From Triangularia verruculosa (lineage: Eukaryota; Ascomycota; Sordariomycetes; Sordariales; Podosporaceae): 64,000 nt of DNA. The position numbers and the translations under genes were made by a program. Positions 1 through 11,951 of this stretch are shown here, piece after piece. The stretch lies in contig MU863902.1 in NCBI GenBank assembly GCA_033296885.1, positions 186,001 to 250,000 of the forward strand, given 5' to 3'. Below the pieces are notes generated by a model that was given only the letters and a program-made list of their open reading frames with translations, made no database searches and was not told where the DNA came from. Every line of letters starts with the position of its first letter. Within the stretch, counting starts at the first letter, position 1.

Positions 1-872
1 TCCTCCCACCTTACGTGTCCCGAGCCAGACTTGCCAGATGAGGTACCGGTTGGAGCCGAGGAGGAAGTGTAAAGGCTGGTACCATCATTATGCACCACCG
101 TCCCAGAAGTCGAAGCCCTCCGTGACGAGCGGGGTATATACCGACTGGGATCATACTCGTCCATACTCATCCTCCTCTGCTCCCTCCTCTGCCGTCTCCT
201 CTCATCCTGGTCGTCAACAAACATGTACCCCGACATCGGATCGCCCCTTCCCCTGCCGTGGCTGCTGCTGTAGTACTTGGAGTTCAAATCGCCCGAGTCC
301 CTCGACCGAGACCTCGACGACCGACGGCCGTACTCATCGGCCAGGTGGACCGGGCCGAGGGGAATGTCACGGGAGTAATCCCTGCTGCTGGACCGAGAAC
401 GCTTCCCGCTCTCCTTGTAACCGTCCCGGCCGTCCATGTAGATGATCTGCGGGATCGAGTTCGACCTCGACCTCCCGCCGTAGTAGTCTCTCGGATCATC
501 ACGGGTCCGGGAGGAAGAGGATGAGCGGTAGGCCTGCGAGTATGGGTCGTAGGGGTCGTAGTGCTTGCTTGACTTGGACGAGGATCCGCCGCCCATGTAG
601 ACGCCAGAGTCTCGCCTGCTGTCTCTTCCTAATGACGGAGATGGGGACTTGGACCCCCCGCGAGGCTCAAAGTACGGTGTGGGTTTGCGTTCAGAAATGC
701 TGCGCTGGGATTCGGGCTGGGCTTCGCCTAGCTTGGTGAAGGGGAACTTGCGGTCGTATTTGCGGACTTCAGGGTTGGCGCAGCGTCTGCCATCGCGGCA
801 GGCATACATCTTTTCGGTGACGTCTTGCTGGCCGTCAGAGTAGGAGTTGTAGTAGACCTTGGAGAGGCACAT
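1..872 (-). CDS. Ser/Arg/Tyr-rich fungal protein, 3' end outside window
   Basis: One open frame runs from an ATG at 872 to the window edge without a stop (290 residues seen). The N-terminus is ordered-looking and Cys-containing (MCLSKVYYNSYSDGQQ, then an ACRDGRRCANP stretch). The remainder is low complexity, dominated by Ser, Arg, Tyr, Gly and Asp with SRSRSRDS-type blocks and repeated YDPYDPYSQ-like segments, so it is probably disordered. I do not recognise a catalytic domain. The N-terminal pattern resembles a conserved hypothetical family of Sordariomycetes, but that is from memory and not checked. The RS-like blocks could suggest RNA binding or phosphorylation; that is inference only. No intron was needed in the visible part. 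Confidence 0.8.
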   Translation of the reverse strand, partial: MCLSKVYYNSYSDGQQDVTEKMYACRDGRRCANPEVRKYDRKFPFTKLGEAQPESQRSISERKPTPYFEPRGGSKSPSPSLGRDSRRDSGVYMGGGSSSKSSKHYDPYDPYSQAYRSSSSSRTRDDPRDYYGGRSRSNSIPQIIYMDGRDGYKESGKRSRSSSRDYSRDIPLGPVHLADEYGRRSSRSRSRDSGDLNSKYYSSSHGRGRGDPMSGYMFVDDQDERRRQRREQRRMSMDEYDPSRYIPRSSRRASTSGTVVHNDGTSLYTSSSAPTGTSSGKSGSGHVRWE

Positions 873-3800
873 GGTGTCGGTGTTGAGTGGTGCTGCTTGT
901 AAAGAGGATTGTTGATTTGTGGTAGCGGGAAAATAGAGGTTATATCAGGTGGCCTAGTGATGTTGGGGGTGTGGCAGTAGATCTGCTCGAGACCGTTGAC
1001 GACTGGTTACAGTTGTTGTGCTGCTGGTGATCTCAGGTGGTGTCCGTTCAAGTGCGATGTCAGTCTGCTGTGTCCTGTGTAAAACAGGCTATTGAGTGCC
1101 GTCCAGGTTGTGTCGAAGACATGGGGACATAGAGCAGAACCGGAAGAGGGAGGGTTGACAAGACTGGCGTCCGAACCCTGATATACCAGAGGTCGCTGTC
1201 TCGGTGATGTTTGTGATCTCGAGTGGAAGACCCGGTGTGAGGATAGGCTAGGCGGTGCAAACTGTTTCTGGCGTGAGTTTCTGGCGGGCAGCTGGTTGGC
1301 GAGTAGGGTTTGGATCATGGCCGACGACCCATGGGCGGGGCGACCGCTTCTGTTATATGCAGATGTGAGCCTCTTGCGGGTGCGAGGGAACACCTCCCGG
1401 CCGACCCCAGTGACACCCCATTGCTTGGCAGCCTCGCCGCCGGATTCCACCCACACCCTTCCCTCGCACACCGGGCGCGCCCGTACTGACGGGCAACAAC
1501 AAGCACAGTGTACGGGCAGTTGCATTTCCAGTGTAACACTGTCGTCTGGGGTAAGGGAGGGTGTAGATAAACAGCCTTTGCGGCACAATCAGCGGGTGTC
1601 TTCCCCAGACCAATGAGATGCCATCTCCGTGGAAGGCTGAGCTGAACAAATGATCATTATCAAGCAGGCTCATCACTTGTAGGTGAGTCCTCGCTCTCAC
1701 TCTGAGCCTCCAAAAATGATGCTCGCCGGGTGACGGATGATCTCCTTTCTCTGGTGAGGACGGACAATCCAAAATGAGATTCTCAAGTTTCGTGTCAAAT
1801 GTGGCCGCTTGCTGGCCGTTGGCGAGCAAAGTGAAACGGGGCCCCCCAGGAGAAGCGCTGCCAGCACTTGCGCGGCACGCCTAGGGGATCGGAACCGAAT
1901 GCTGCGCAGCACCCAAAGAAAATGTGACAGGGCTGGCAAAAATAGCAGCAACTCTGCTGATCAATGTGTTCTGCCCGTCTTCTCTACAGCTTCTCCCGCC
2001 GACGAGAAAGAACCCACCCCAGCCCACTAGGCCGCTTATCGGTGAAGAAGGTCAACTGCTCATAGCTCGACACCTTTCTTCACCGAAGGCTCCTGACTCA
2101 CTGGTAATAATCAGACCAGCTGTTCTCAGCAGGCTGTCCTCATGTCAGCCGTGCGCGAGCTGGCTGGTTTGCACAGTTCAAGCCGTGTGCAACGTCGATA
2201 GCAGCCACTGTAATGCTGTACAGCCCAAGGCATGCCAGGTGTGTAGATGGGTACTGCTGTTTTGTTGGGGAGAGAAAAGTCTGATCCCAGCCTTGGAACA
2301 CTTGATGATCATCGGAAAGGGTAGCTTCCAGCGATCGGGGTTCCCTCCCGAAGAGGCCACGGTCAGCACGCCCACCTGCACCGGGACAGAAGGCCATCCA
2401 GTTGTGAGAGGCCTGCGTCAAAACTGGCTCAGCCCATTTCGGCCACTGGAACTCGGCAATGCAGTGTGCTAGCCGTTGGCACATCGTGTATGCATGCAGC
2501 AACGGTAGTGACCGGTAATGCAAGAAACACGCGCGAGATCAGCGGGACCGCTATGGCGACTGCATACAGAGGCTGAGCTGCTCGCCTGGTTGAGATGGTG
2601 GGGTCGACGTCATCTTCCAGACCAAATGTTTCCTCTTTAGGTACCGGACACCCCCCTCTGGCGACAGGATCTGATGAATGCCTACTGATACGAATCCTCT
2701 ATGGGCTTTCTTTTTACACGCCGAAGTTTTAGTACAGTAGGCGATGCTTGATGCTGTACGTTGTTCGGACAGCGCGAGATGACTGGTCTTGCGTCGTTCC
2801 GCTTGGCAAAGGTAAATAACGAAGCTAGGAAGTTCTACCATCCATAGCCTTAAGTGATAGAAAAACACCAGGAGTCGTCTAGATGCTCGTAAAAAGAGTA
2901 CATGGAAGTTCGGCCAGTAACTAAGCAGCATGTCCGCTCCTGGACCCTGCCTCGCAGACCCTCATGATCTGGAAGTGGTGGATTGAGGATCGTCGTCATC
3001 AGTACACCACCATCATTGGGTTCCCTCTGGCCGAGTTTGCCACCTGGTTCCACTGATGAGCCTCAGAGAACCAGGCAGAGGCGTTTGAACACGAGAAAGG
3101 ATGTGGTCTTTTGGACGTCATGCCAATACCAAACTGATCTGGTGATGTGTTCTGGTCAAGATAGCCTTGCTTGTCATGCTTGTCAATCTCACTGTGTACG
3201 GTGTCGTGGTTGTGTGTAAGGCCTGGGCTGTTTCTTAACGTCGTGACACATATGTTTGCTCTCATTGCAGTGATGAAGCCTAGTCAAGACTTGAAGTTGC
3301 GGACGAGATCGGGCGCCGTGTTCAACATGCCCTCCCTGATCTGGTCATCCTGCTGTTCAAGCCGTCGGGGAGTGGTGATATCCGAGCAAGGAAGCACAAT
3401 GAGGCTCTTGACCTCTGCTACGGCAAGATGCAGCAAGCGGCCAAGCCGGGCGTATCGGCCGAACCATCGTGGCGTGACGGCTGTCGAAACATGTCAGCAT
3501 AAATATGGAAAGTCGGGGAATGTTGTTGCCAGACGCGGCCTTGTACGCCTTCACTGGAGCCCAAGGCTATCTCCGCAGATTAAATCGCATTGAGCGGCAT
3601 GACGGTGCGACCTGTCACGATGCCCCGGGTCACAGGCTGGTGATGCCGGTCCTAATAGTTGCGACTATCCGCTGTTGTGGTTGGTGTTGATAACAGGTGG
3701 TTGTCTCTATGACGGACCACCAGGTGTCGGGCTGTGTGGCCGCCCATCTGAGCATTTCTACGCGTGGGCAGCAGGCGGCAGCGTGCAGAAGATTGTTGTC

Positions 3801-4161
3801 GAGCAGCGGAGAAGCTGTGAATGGGCAACTTGCTTCAATTGGCGATATTCGGAGCGGCAGTCGCTGTTTACAAACATTGGAGAATTGAAGGCCAGCGGCG
3901 GTGGTCGAAGATGGCGGGGGCCGAAGAGAAATGAATCAATTAGAAAAGTGTTAGTGCACGAGCCCCTCAGCCAAACGCTGTAGGTCGCATTACCCTCACT
4001 GAAAGCTTCATCGCGCTCTCGAAACACCCACCAACACAATCTTTGGATCTTAGAACATCGAGATTAAATATTGGATATACAAAAATTCACACACAATGAC
4101 AAGATGGAGGCGCCAAACTCCAACCCCCCCCGATCCGATATCTACCATTATTTTCCGTCCT
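873..4161. other. intergenic, no gene recognised
   Basis: About 3.3 kb between two minus-strand genes. Open frames on both strands are short, use non-ATG starts, overlap each other in several frames and encode no recognisable domain. I see no tRNA or rRNA and no tandem repeat. It probably holds the promoter of the gene ending at the window edge and the 3' UTR of the UDP-glucose dehydrogenase gene. Confidence 0.5.
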
Positions 4162-6247
4162 TTAAAAGCCCTTTCCAATGCCCCGCACCCTGAAGCCAAG
4201 GCCTTGCAGCTCGAGATGGTTCACGACATTCCGCCCATCGAACACCCAGCGAGGCTCCTGCATCATGCCGGCCACTTCAGCCCAATCCACCGGCTCCTGA
4301 TCATGAGTTTCTTCACTCCCAATCCGGCAGTGGGAGCACTGTTCTGGACAGGACGCGAGCGGTACCAGTCTCTCCAGGGGATCCTCGCCCGTCGCCGATG
4401 ACTTGTCTCGCGCGAGCTCCTCTAGCGCCAAGATATCCATCTCGCTGATATCAACTTTGTCTGCCACGCAGCTCTTCGCCCAGGCAATGGCCAGCTTCGG
4501 CGCCTTCTTGTTTCCAGAGCCCAGTTTGCGGCCCCGGAACTGTTTCCACTGCGTCAAGATACAGACGGCACTGGCTTCTTGCACGCACTCCCTCCAGTTG
4601 GTCAAGATCTTGATGCGTTCAAGCTGACTTGGAGTCAAGCCCGCCTTCTCAATCTCTTCTCGGATCTCTGCTGAAGCACAGCCTGGATCAAAGATGGCAA
4701 TCTCACGCGGCATCTCCATCGCCAGGTCCTTGATAACGTGAACAGCGATGCTGTTACGTGTGTCATTGGTACCGTCCTTGAAGGCGAATCCCAGGATGGC
4801 AATCTTCTTGCCTCGGAGCGACCCGTTGAGTTCGCGTACAACATTCCGAGCAAAACGCTGCCGTTGGTCCTCATTCATCCTCAGAACGGCCAGCCAATAA
4901 TCTGCGACGACATCTAGGTGTAGTTCCCTTGCCAGATAGGCCAAGTTGAGAATGTCCTTTTCGAAGCAGGAACCTCCGAACCCTACGCCAGCCTGGAGGA
5001 AATTGGAACCCAAACGGGCGTCCTTGCCGATGGCGAGGCTGACATCTTCAACGTCTGCCCCAAGCCCAAGCTCTTCGCACATGGCACTCACTGCATTGAT
5101 GCTGCTGATACGCTGGGCAAGCATGGTGTTTGCCACAAGCTTGGCCAGCTCGCTGCTGAAGGTATTGACTGTGACAATGCGGGCGGCAGGCACCCAGGCG
5201 CCATATACGTCCTTGACCACGGCAGCAGCACGAAGACCAGCTAGTGTTTGGGCGCTCCCGATAAGAATGCGGTCGGGATGCATGAGATTCTCAACGGCTG
5301 TGCCCTCGGCCAGGAACTCGGGGTTGGAGAGCACCTCAAACTCGACATCTGGTCGGTAGTAACGAAGCTGAGATGCCTGTTAGCATACCTGCTTCCGGCC
5401 ATGCCCCGGAGACGGACACTTACAATATCCTGGATCATCTGTGCTGTCCCACATGGAACTGTGCTCTTTTCGACCACGATAGCCCCTTGCTTGGCATGCT
5501 TGGCTACAGTGCGCGTGGCGCTCTCGATTGCGCTCACATCGGCCATCGAACCGGCACCGATGCCGTGCGTCTTGGTAGGAGTGTTGACGCAGATGAATAT
5601 GATGTCGGCTTCCTCGATCGCGTCCACCACTCGGGTTGAGAACACCAGGTTCGGTTGCCGTTGCTTCAGCTCGATGGCGCGGGGGAGCCCCGGCAATGCG
5701 ATTGTCTTCTCCACTGTGCCATCTCGAGCGGCCCGTACGACTTTCAGCAACCCATCCTCGTGGATCGGAAGATGAGCCGAGTTCCACGACTTGATCCTCT
5801 CTTCGTTCAGGTCGACCACATTCACCTGGATATGTGGGTTGTGATAGGCAATCACGGCTGCAGTTGGGCCTCCTGATCAAAGTGTCAGTTTGGGCAGTTG
5901 TTGGAGACTAGAATAGGTCATGACATACCCACGAAGCCTGCACCAACAAAGCAGATGCTACGTGCAACCCCAAAGCCCGGCTGACCGTCGAGCGAGCCTT
6001 CAACCGGGGAGATGCTGCCACCGTCATCCGTCTGCTTGGCATGGAGCTTCGGTGAACCAGCGTTGGAGCTGGGAGGGGATGTGTCTGGAGTATCTCGAGT
6101 CCATGGGTTTGCTGTCCACGAGTCAGGCGTCGATGTTCCGGGACTGAAAGTCGAAGCTATCGAGTGTGAGCTTGGTAGCGACCTTGGTAGACGATGGGGC
6201 ATCGACAGCATGGCCTGGGGCCTCACTGGGATGTTGGAAGAGTCCAT
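4162..6247 (-). CDS. UDP-glucose 6-dehydrogenase
   Basis: Catalyses two-step NAD-dependent oxidation of UDP-glucose to UDP-glucuronate in the cytosol. Three exons join in frame: 6247-5929, 5872-5424, 5367-4162 (657 aa). Introns begin GTATGT and GTAAGT. Residues 1-95 are a Ser/Pro-rich, likely disordered extension. The NAD-binding Rossmann motif GAGFVG lies at 102-107 and is split by intron 1. The central part holds the NTPTKTHG loop and EKSTVPCGT. The catalytic Cys is about residue 390 in GVGFGGSCFEKD. The C-terminal UDP-binding domain ends with the family signature VFDGRN...LGFRVRGIGK. An insertion of about 60 residues, including a Cys-rich SCPEQCSHC segment, precedes that signature, making it longer than the roughly 500 aa animal enzymes. 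The first in-frame ATG (6247) was chosen; the frame upstream is open but offers no ATG. It lies next to GH12 and GT2 genes. Confidence 0.95.
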
Positions 6248-7811
6248 GGGCAGGTTCGGATGGCCGTGTTTCGGCGCTTCAGACAAAGGGCTGTGTGCTG
6301 CAGGTCCTATCGTTCTTCAGAGGTTCTCTGGTAATACAAAGCGGCAGATGAAGTGAAGAACTCTCGGCGCGAAAAGCTCGGCATGATCGAAAGACGAACA
6401 TATATACCACGACACCCAGAAACTACGTCAACGGCGGTTCTTCCTGGCCCATCGGAATAACGCCAGCGATAACATTGGCCAAAACACATCTCCGGACTAA
6501 TGCTGTGTATGCTCACCGACCCCCTTGCGGGCCCCTTACCCCAAACCCCTGATGCAAACAGATCTCAGCTATCAAGATCATCGTCAACAGGCAGGTCTAG
6601 AGCAAGGAAACGCCGATGCTATCACCCTCAGTGCCAGCAAGTCACCGCCCCAAATACTGATGATCCTGCCACCAGAAAACTCTGTTCGGCATAGCATCCT
6701 CGCTGCCTGTTTGGGGCAGGCCAGATTCAAACGGGAAGGTGGAAGGATCTCGATGGCTGCTGATGGTCGAACGCCCTGGAAGCAACAGCAGACCCAAGCC
6801 GGACGCTCGCTGCAGCTGGCGGCTGGGCTTGGATGCAATGACCCGCTATCTTTCGGGGAAGTAATCTGTACCGTCCACGGTGTTGCCCGAAAGGCCCGAC
6901 CTGGGGAATTGCGTTGTGTGCTGTCTCCTGAGACAACAAAGATTTCCGTCTTGGCGAAGAAAGCCGCCGACGGTACTCGAGGCTGAGGCGAGAAAAAAGG
7001 AATTGTCTAGAGCACTTTATGAATGGCGCCATTGGCGTCTGCCAGGCAATCACTTTCCGACTTGGGCGTTGCGGCTCAGGCCGCCTATCTTGTTTGCCGA
7101 TCCGCGACATGCCATTGGCTTTTCAGGGGTTCGGATCTTCAGGTCCGCCATCTCTTGGCGAGCTTCTTCTGGGATGACTTGGCAATATCACAGATAGCGT
7201 CGTCGATCTCTCTGGTTTTTGTCAAAGAGATATCAGTCTTTTTTTTTTTTTTTGGTGTAGTATGGTGTCTGTGTGTCGTGGCTATTCCACAAACGCAACC
7301 GACAGCTGTCGGTGTGCAAAGTTGGACTGGGCGAGGGACGAAAGGCGCCTGTCCAGTATCTTTGCAGTCTCATGTTCCTGGCCCCCCCTTGTGCCTGGCT
7401 CGGCACGGGAGCAAGAGCGTTTTGCAGATTTCGAGTAGCTCGTGGTGGCGCCTGTTGTAGCACCCAGCAGCTTCCGTAACACGCAGGGCCAACCCGAAGG
7501 GTGCTGCGTCGCCCCTGAGCCCGACAGCGCTCGAGGCAGTGGAACATCCGCCAGATCAATCTTGCGGTTGGGGATTGGTGCTGATTGGGCCAGTACGTCT
7601 GGGGCTCTAGCGGACTGGGCGGTGCCATACGAGGATGACCGGGGAACGCAGAGGGGGGGCCAACCCGACCCTGCTTTATCAGTGCAAATTCCAGGTAGTC
7701 CAGCGACACAAACCCGACCTCCATACACTGTCCTGTTCCCTGACATCTCTAACAGCCTGGAACACCCACGACAACCGCGACAGTTGCCCCGAGTTACACT
7801 CCGTCAACACG
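6248..7811. other. intergenic, divergent promoter region with poly-T
   Basis: About 1.6 kb separating the divergent UDP-glucose dehydrogenase and GH12 genes, so it likely carries both promoters. A T15 run sits at 7239-7253. A 153-codon plus-strand frame around 6525-6986 has no recognisable domain and no good ATG context, and I do not call it a gene. Confidence 0.5.
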
Positions 7812-9065
7812 ATGCAGTGCCTGGGCCACGCAATTGTCCTGGTTCTATTATGCATCAAACAGACTGCTGCAAGCTCTGGTTCGTACGATGCAACCGTCTG
7901 CAACCAGAAGACTTATACGAGCCGATCGGGCAAGTTGATATGTGAGCACCCAATCAGATCTCCTCAACGCTGGACCAGCACGGCTAACTCGACACCAAGA
8001 TGTTCCAAACGCGTGGAATCCTGACGGCCTGGGTTTTCAGTGCATGTCGGTACGTGAGCGGATTCCCGCTTCTGCCCACAGTCCCCTTCCCGCCCCCGAG
8101 TCTTGGCCCCATGTCTCGTCCCTCCCGCCTCACCCCCCCTTGGGATAGGCCGGCAAACTTGTCACTGTCTCCAGGGCTGACCAGGATTCCCAGGTTCGGG
8201 ACTCACCGCCGGCGTTTGATGCCACCTGGAAATGGCCATCCGCTGCCGACACAGTGCACTCTTACCCCCACGTTAAACTGACAGCGCCAGCCCTCCCGGT
8301 CACGCTATCCAACATCTCGGCAATGCATCTGACAGGCAAATGGTCCATGGGGGGCGGATCGACACCGGCTCCGAGACTCAGTGTTGATGCCAAAGCCTTG
8401 GCCGATCTTGACGTGACGGCCAATGTGGCATTCGACATGTTTGCTGATCGCAATGCCGAAAAGTCTGTCAAGGAAACAATGGCCGAGACGGAAATCATGA
8501 TATGGCTCGGCAGATTTGGGCATGCGCAGCCTCTTGGGTGGAACGAAAACAGGCCTCGCATAAGTCTCACCTTGGGTAATGTGGAATTGTATGTACTTGT
8601 CCTTCTGTTTTGACTCCCCGGCTGCTGTCTTGTTTTGTTTGGATCAAGCTCGCCGTCATGTAAGGATTCAGCTAACGTGGCTGCCCTAGCACTTTGTACT
8701 ACGGAAAAAACCAGAGAGGCACCAACGTGTTTTCGTGGGTAGCCGCTGAAAACGCCCTGAGCTTCTCGGCAGAGGTCTCGCCCCTCCTGCAATATCTTTG
8801 GCGCGAAGGGCTTGTCTCAGCTGGCTCGTTTGTCGGCGTGGTGGCTTTTGGGTCAGAAGCATTCCGTTCTGTGGACGATGTCACCTTTTCGGCTTCCGAC
8901 TTCGACATGGCTCTCGACACCGGAGCCGCCCCAACGCTGCCCCCCGAGGAGCTCCCCAAGTCCAAATCAGGTTCTGCCCGGACCGCACCAGACACTCGAG
9001 GGTCAAGGACATGGTTAGTGTTAAGCATGTCGATCATCGGAAGTGTTGGTGCTGTACTATCATAA
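7812..9065 (+). CDS. GH12 endoglucanase, membrane- or GPI-tailed
   Basis: Secreted glycoside hydrolase family 12, a retaining beta-1,4-glucanase fold acting on cellulose, xyloglucan or mixed-linkage glucan. Exons 7812-7941, 8000-8049, 8185-8588, 8690-9065 join in frame (319 aa). The start ATG opens a signal peptide (MQCLGHAIVLVLLCIKQTAAS). After it come the family landmarks CNQKTYTS, then YVPNAWNPDGLGFQC, HSYPHVKL and DMF. The predicted nucleophile is Glu163 in TEIMIWLGRFG and the acid/base Glu251 in AFGSEAF. At 319 aa it is longer than the usual roughly 240 aa: a Ser/Pro/Arg linker leads to a hydrophobic last 16 residues (LVLSMSIIGSVGAVLS). This looks like a GPI-anchor signal or tail anchor and would keep the enzyme at the cell surface. 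The exon 3 acceptor could alternatively be 9 bp downstream. The next gene, 700 bp on, is a cellulose-synthase-like GT2 on the same strand. Confidence 0.85.
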
Positions 9066-9771
9066 CGTCGTCTAATCAGAGAGTCAAGCCTTTGCGGATC
9101 CACATCCTCGCTAATGGGTACCTGCAGTGCCCCATGTTCATGTCCCGCAGCCTTTCCGCAGTGTGTTCGAAGTTCCGCAGAATTTCCATCTGATGTTTTC
9201 TCTTCTGCTGCATGTCTCTTTCGTACCGGCATTCGGCTGGTACAGAGAATGTGCCCAAACCCGTCCAGTGGCGGCCGTCGTCTTGTCCATTCTTTTCTTT
9301 TGCCGAAGCTGCCACCACACAATTCACGACCAGGGCTCGGGGACCACGTCGCTTCCCCCCCCAAGCGAATCACCCTCCTTTTCGAACAAGCGTGGGATGG
9401 GGTCCTTTACCCCCCAGCTCTTCAGCTTCAATAGTGTCTTCCCTCTTTGGTGAGATCGTCTGGCGGCCACTGCCGGCGTGGTACCGAGCAAACGTCACCG
9501 CACCTGTCCGCCGTCCTGGATCACAGATCGTTGAAGAAAAGCAACCGACTGTCCTCCGTGAGCTGCTCGTCTTAATATATGGCAGCATTGTCGTGCGTTG
9601 CACACCTCATACGGTCGTTCTTTTCTCCGTCTGGGGTCCAAGTCTCTCTCTTGTGTTCTTCCTTCCCTTTCCATCTTTCCCACCTGCGTGGTCGGTCGTC
9701 CTCTCCACGGCCAGTCTTTTTCCTTTCCCTTCCCAGCCTCGTTGCCGATCTAGCCGCAGCTACACGTCGGG
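9066..9771. other. intergenic, promoter of GT2 gene
   Basis: About 700 bp between GH12 and the GT2 gene, both on the plus strand. It is pyrimidine-rich on the plus strand from about 9600 to 9760 (TTCCTTCCCTTTCC-like runs), typical of fungal promoters near the transcription start. No gene is seen. Confidence 0.5.
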
Positions 9772-11951
9772 ATGGCGGCGCTGCGTCGCGATGAGCTCCG
9801 GCCCGGAACACCAGGGACACCAGGCTCGAACCTAAGCTTGGCCACTCCAGATCCCTTCAGAGATCCATCAGATGTGGACTCATCAGCGCAAAGTGCGTCG
9901 TCCAGAAGGACATCTGGAGTAAGTGCAACCATGATTAATATCGTCGTGCAATGTACTAACGCTGGCCGACTCAGGACCAACCTCCCCCCGACGTCACAGC
10001 TCCTGCAAGAGCACTCACACGGCCTGCCCCGGCGCAAACACCCAAGGGCGAGGCAATCGTAAGCGACCTGCTCCTGGTCCCTGGTTGAACAAAACGTCTA
10101 ACGTGCTGTACAGACTGCTGCTCTACCACGGGAGGAAGAGTTTAATGAGAAGACAGGCCATGATGTCGAGAGAGGCACACAGCCAGTTGCCTTCTCTACC
10201 ACCGACGCGGAAAAGGCTGGGGAGCAAGCAGCAGGTACGCCAAAGAAGAAAAGCAGGAACCCGTTCAAGCGTCTGTATGGACGCTTCCGGGAGACCTACT
10301 GTCCCAGGGAGGAGCCAGGCCTGGTGTTTCCTACTGGTCCAACCGACGAGGAGAAGCTGATGTACCTACACACGAACCGCATCCCGCTTTACATCTTTGG
10401 CCTCTTGTCCTTCTTCACCCTCTCGGCCGGCATGTGGTTGTTCTCCGTCTGCGCACCCATCTTCGCCTGGTACGGCGTCTTTGTTGGTTTCCTGAACGTC
10501 TACCTCATCATCTCGTATTTTGTTGGTGTCGTCGGCAGGGATTGGGATTACAAGGGCCACCAGGATCTTGTTGAGAAGTACCCCATCAACGATGAGACGG
10601 CTCCCACGGTGGACGTCTACCTGCCCTGCTGCTCGGAGCCTTTGGAGATTATCGAAAACACCTACAACCACGTCATCAAGCTCGACTGGCCTGCCGCGAA
10701 GCTCAAGGTTTATGTCTTGGATGATGGCGACCAACCCACTATCAAGGCTCTGGCTGAGAAGTACGGTTTTAACTATATTGTCCGTGATGACCGCCCGAGG
10801 CTGCGCAAAGCTGGTAATCTCCGGTGGGCTTTTGCTAGAACGGAGGGAGAGTTCTTTGCCATTTTCGACGCTGATTTCTGCCCCCGCCCGGATTTCCTCA
10901 AGGAGCTTGTTGTTGAGCACATGGCGGATCCCAAGACGGCGATTATCCAGAGCCCGCAGTTCTTCAGGGTTACTGATGACCAGACATGGGTCGAGCAGGG
11001 AGCCGGAGCGACGCAGGAGCTGTTCTACCGTGTGGTGCAGGTAAATCGGAACAAGTGGGGGGCATCGATCTGCGTAGGCAGTAATGCGGTGTACAGAAGA
11101 GAGGCGCTTGTGGAGGTGGGAGGCACAGCGGAGATTGGCTTTTCGGAGGACGTTCATACTGGGTGAGTCTTGCTCGTATTCTTGAGATTCTGCAGTTGCT
11201 GATATTGGACAGATTCGGTGCTGTTGACCGTGGCTGGAAGGTCAAGTATGTACCACTTTGTCTTGCGACTGGTATCTGTCCCAACACCCCACGCTCCTTT
11301 TTCTCGCAGCAAATGCGCTGGGCCAGAGGCAGCACGACGCTTTTGACCACCAAACACTTCTGGGTTTCAAACCTTTCCTTCATCCAAAAGGTTTGCTACC
11401 TCTGTGGTAAGTTCTCTTCCAAAACGTTGATTCTTGTCTGACGAAAGCTGACCTTTTACCCCACAGGTCTTTTGTACTACTCTGCCGTGTCACTCGGCAT
11501 CTTCATCTCCCCTATCCCCGGTACACTCCTCCTGATCTTCCGGCCCGAGTGGTTCAAGTACTACAACTTGGCCTTTGCCATCCCGTCCATCATCTACGGC
11601 TCCCTCCTCTTCCGGTTTTGGGCCAAAGCCAAGTACGGCTTCAACGTGCAGCACATCATGATTGTCCAGTCTTACGCCTACCTGACCGCCATCAAGGACA
11701 GAATATTCGGCATTGAGCTCCTCTGGGCTGCCTCTGGCGACAAGAAGGCGCACAAGAAGAGCAACAAGTTCAGAAACATGAGGATTCTCTGCTGGTTCTG
11801 GACCATCCTGACGATTGGCGGTGTGATCAGCGCCGTGACGTACCGTCTAAAGAATGACTTTCCTTGGTATCACACGCTGCCGCTGTTGATCCTGAACGGG
11901 TATAATCTGTACATTACGCATTACTTTTTGCTTTGTTCTTGGAAGTGGTAA
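9772..11951 (+). CDS. cellulose-synthase-like GT2 polysaccharide synthase
   Basis: Membrane glycosyltransferase that polymerises a UDP-sugar into a beta-linked chain and extrudes it. Five exons, 9772-9918, 9975-10058, 10114-11162, 11213-11406, 11467-11951, join in frame (652 aa). An N-terminal cytosolic region of about 155 residues is Pro/Ser-rich and ends in a basic patch. Two or three membrane helices follow (about 165-220). The catalytic domain has the processive GT2 signature D,DxD,D,QxxRW: VLDDGD at 280-283, FDAD at 329-331, FSED at 420-422 and QQMRW at 459-463. The KAGNLRWAFA and WARGS motifs are of the BcsA/CesA type. Several helices follow to the C-terminus. No PilZ domain is seen. 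Relatives include fungal CelA/Tft1-like proteins linked to mixed-linkage glucan. The product is not fixed by sequence; the nearby UDP-glucose dehydrogenase leaves open a glucuronate-containing polymer. Confidence 0.92.

Noticed and set aside
1007..1829. Several overlapping minus-strand frames of 60-190 codons
   Set aside because: They overlap in different frames, start mostly without ATG context and show no domain or codon pattern of a real gene.
6525..6986. 153-codon plus-strand frame in the promoter region between UDP-glucose dehydrogenase and GH12
   Set aside because: No recognisable domain and composition like non-coding DNA; it begins without a convincing ATG.
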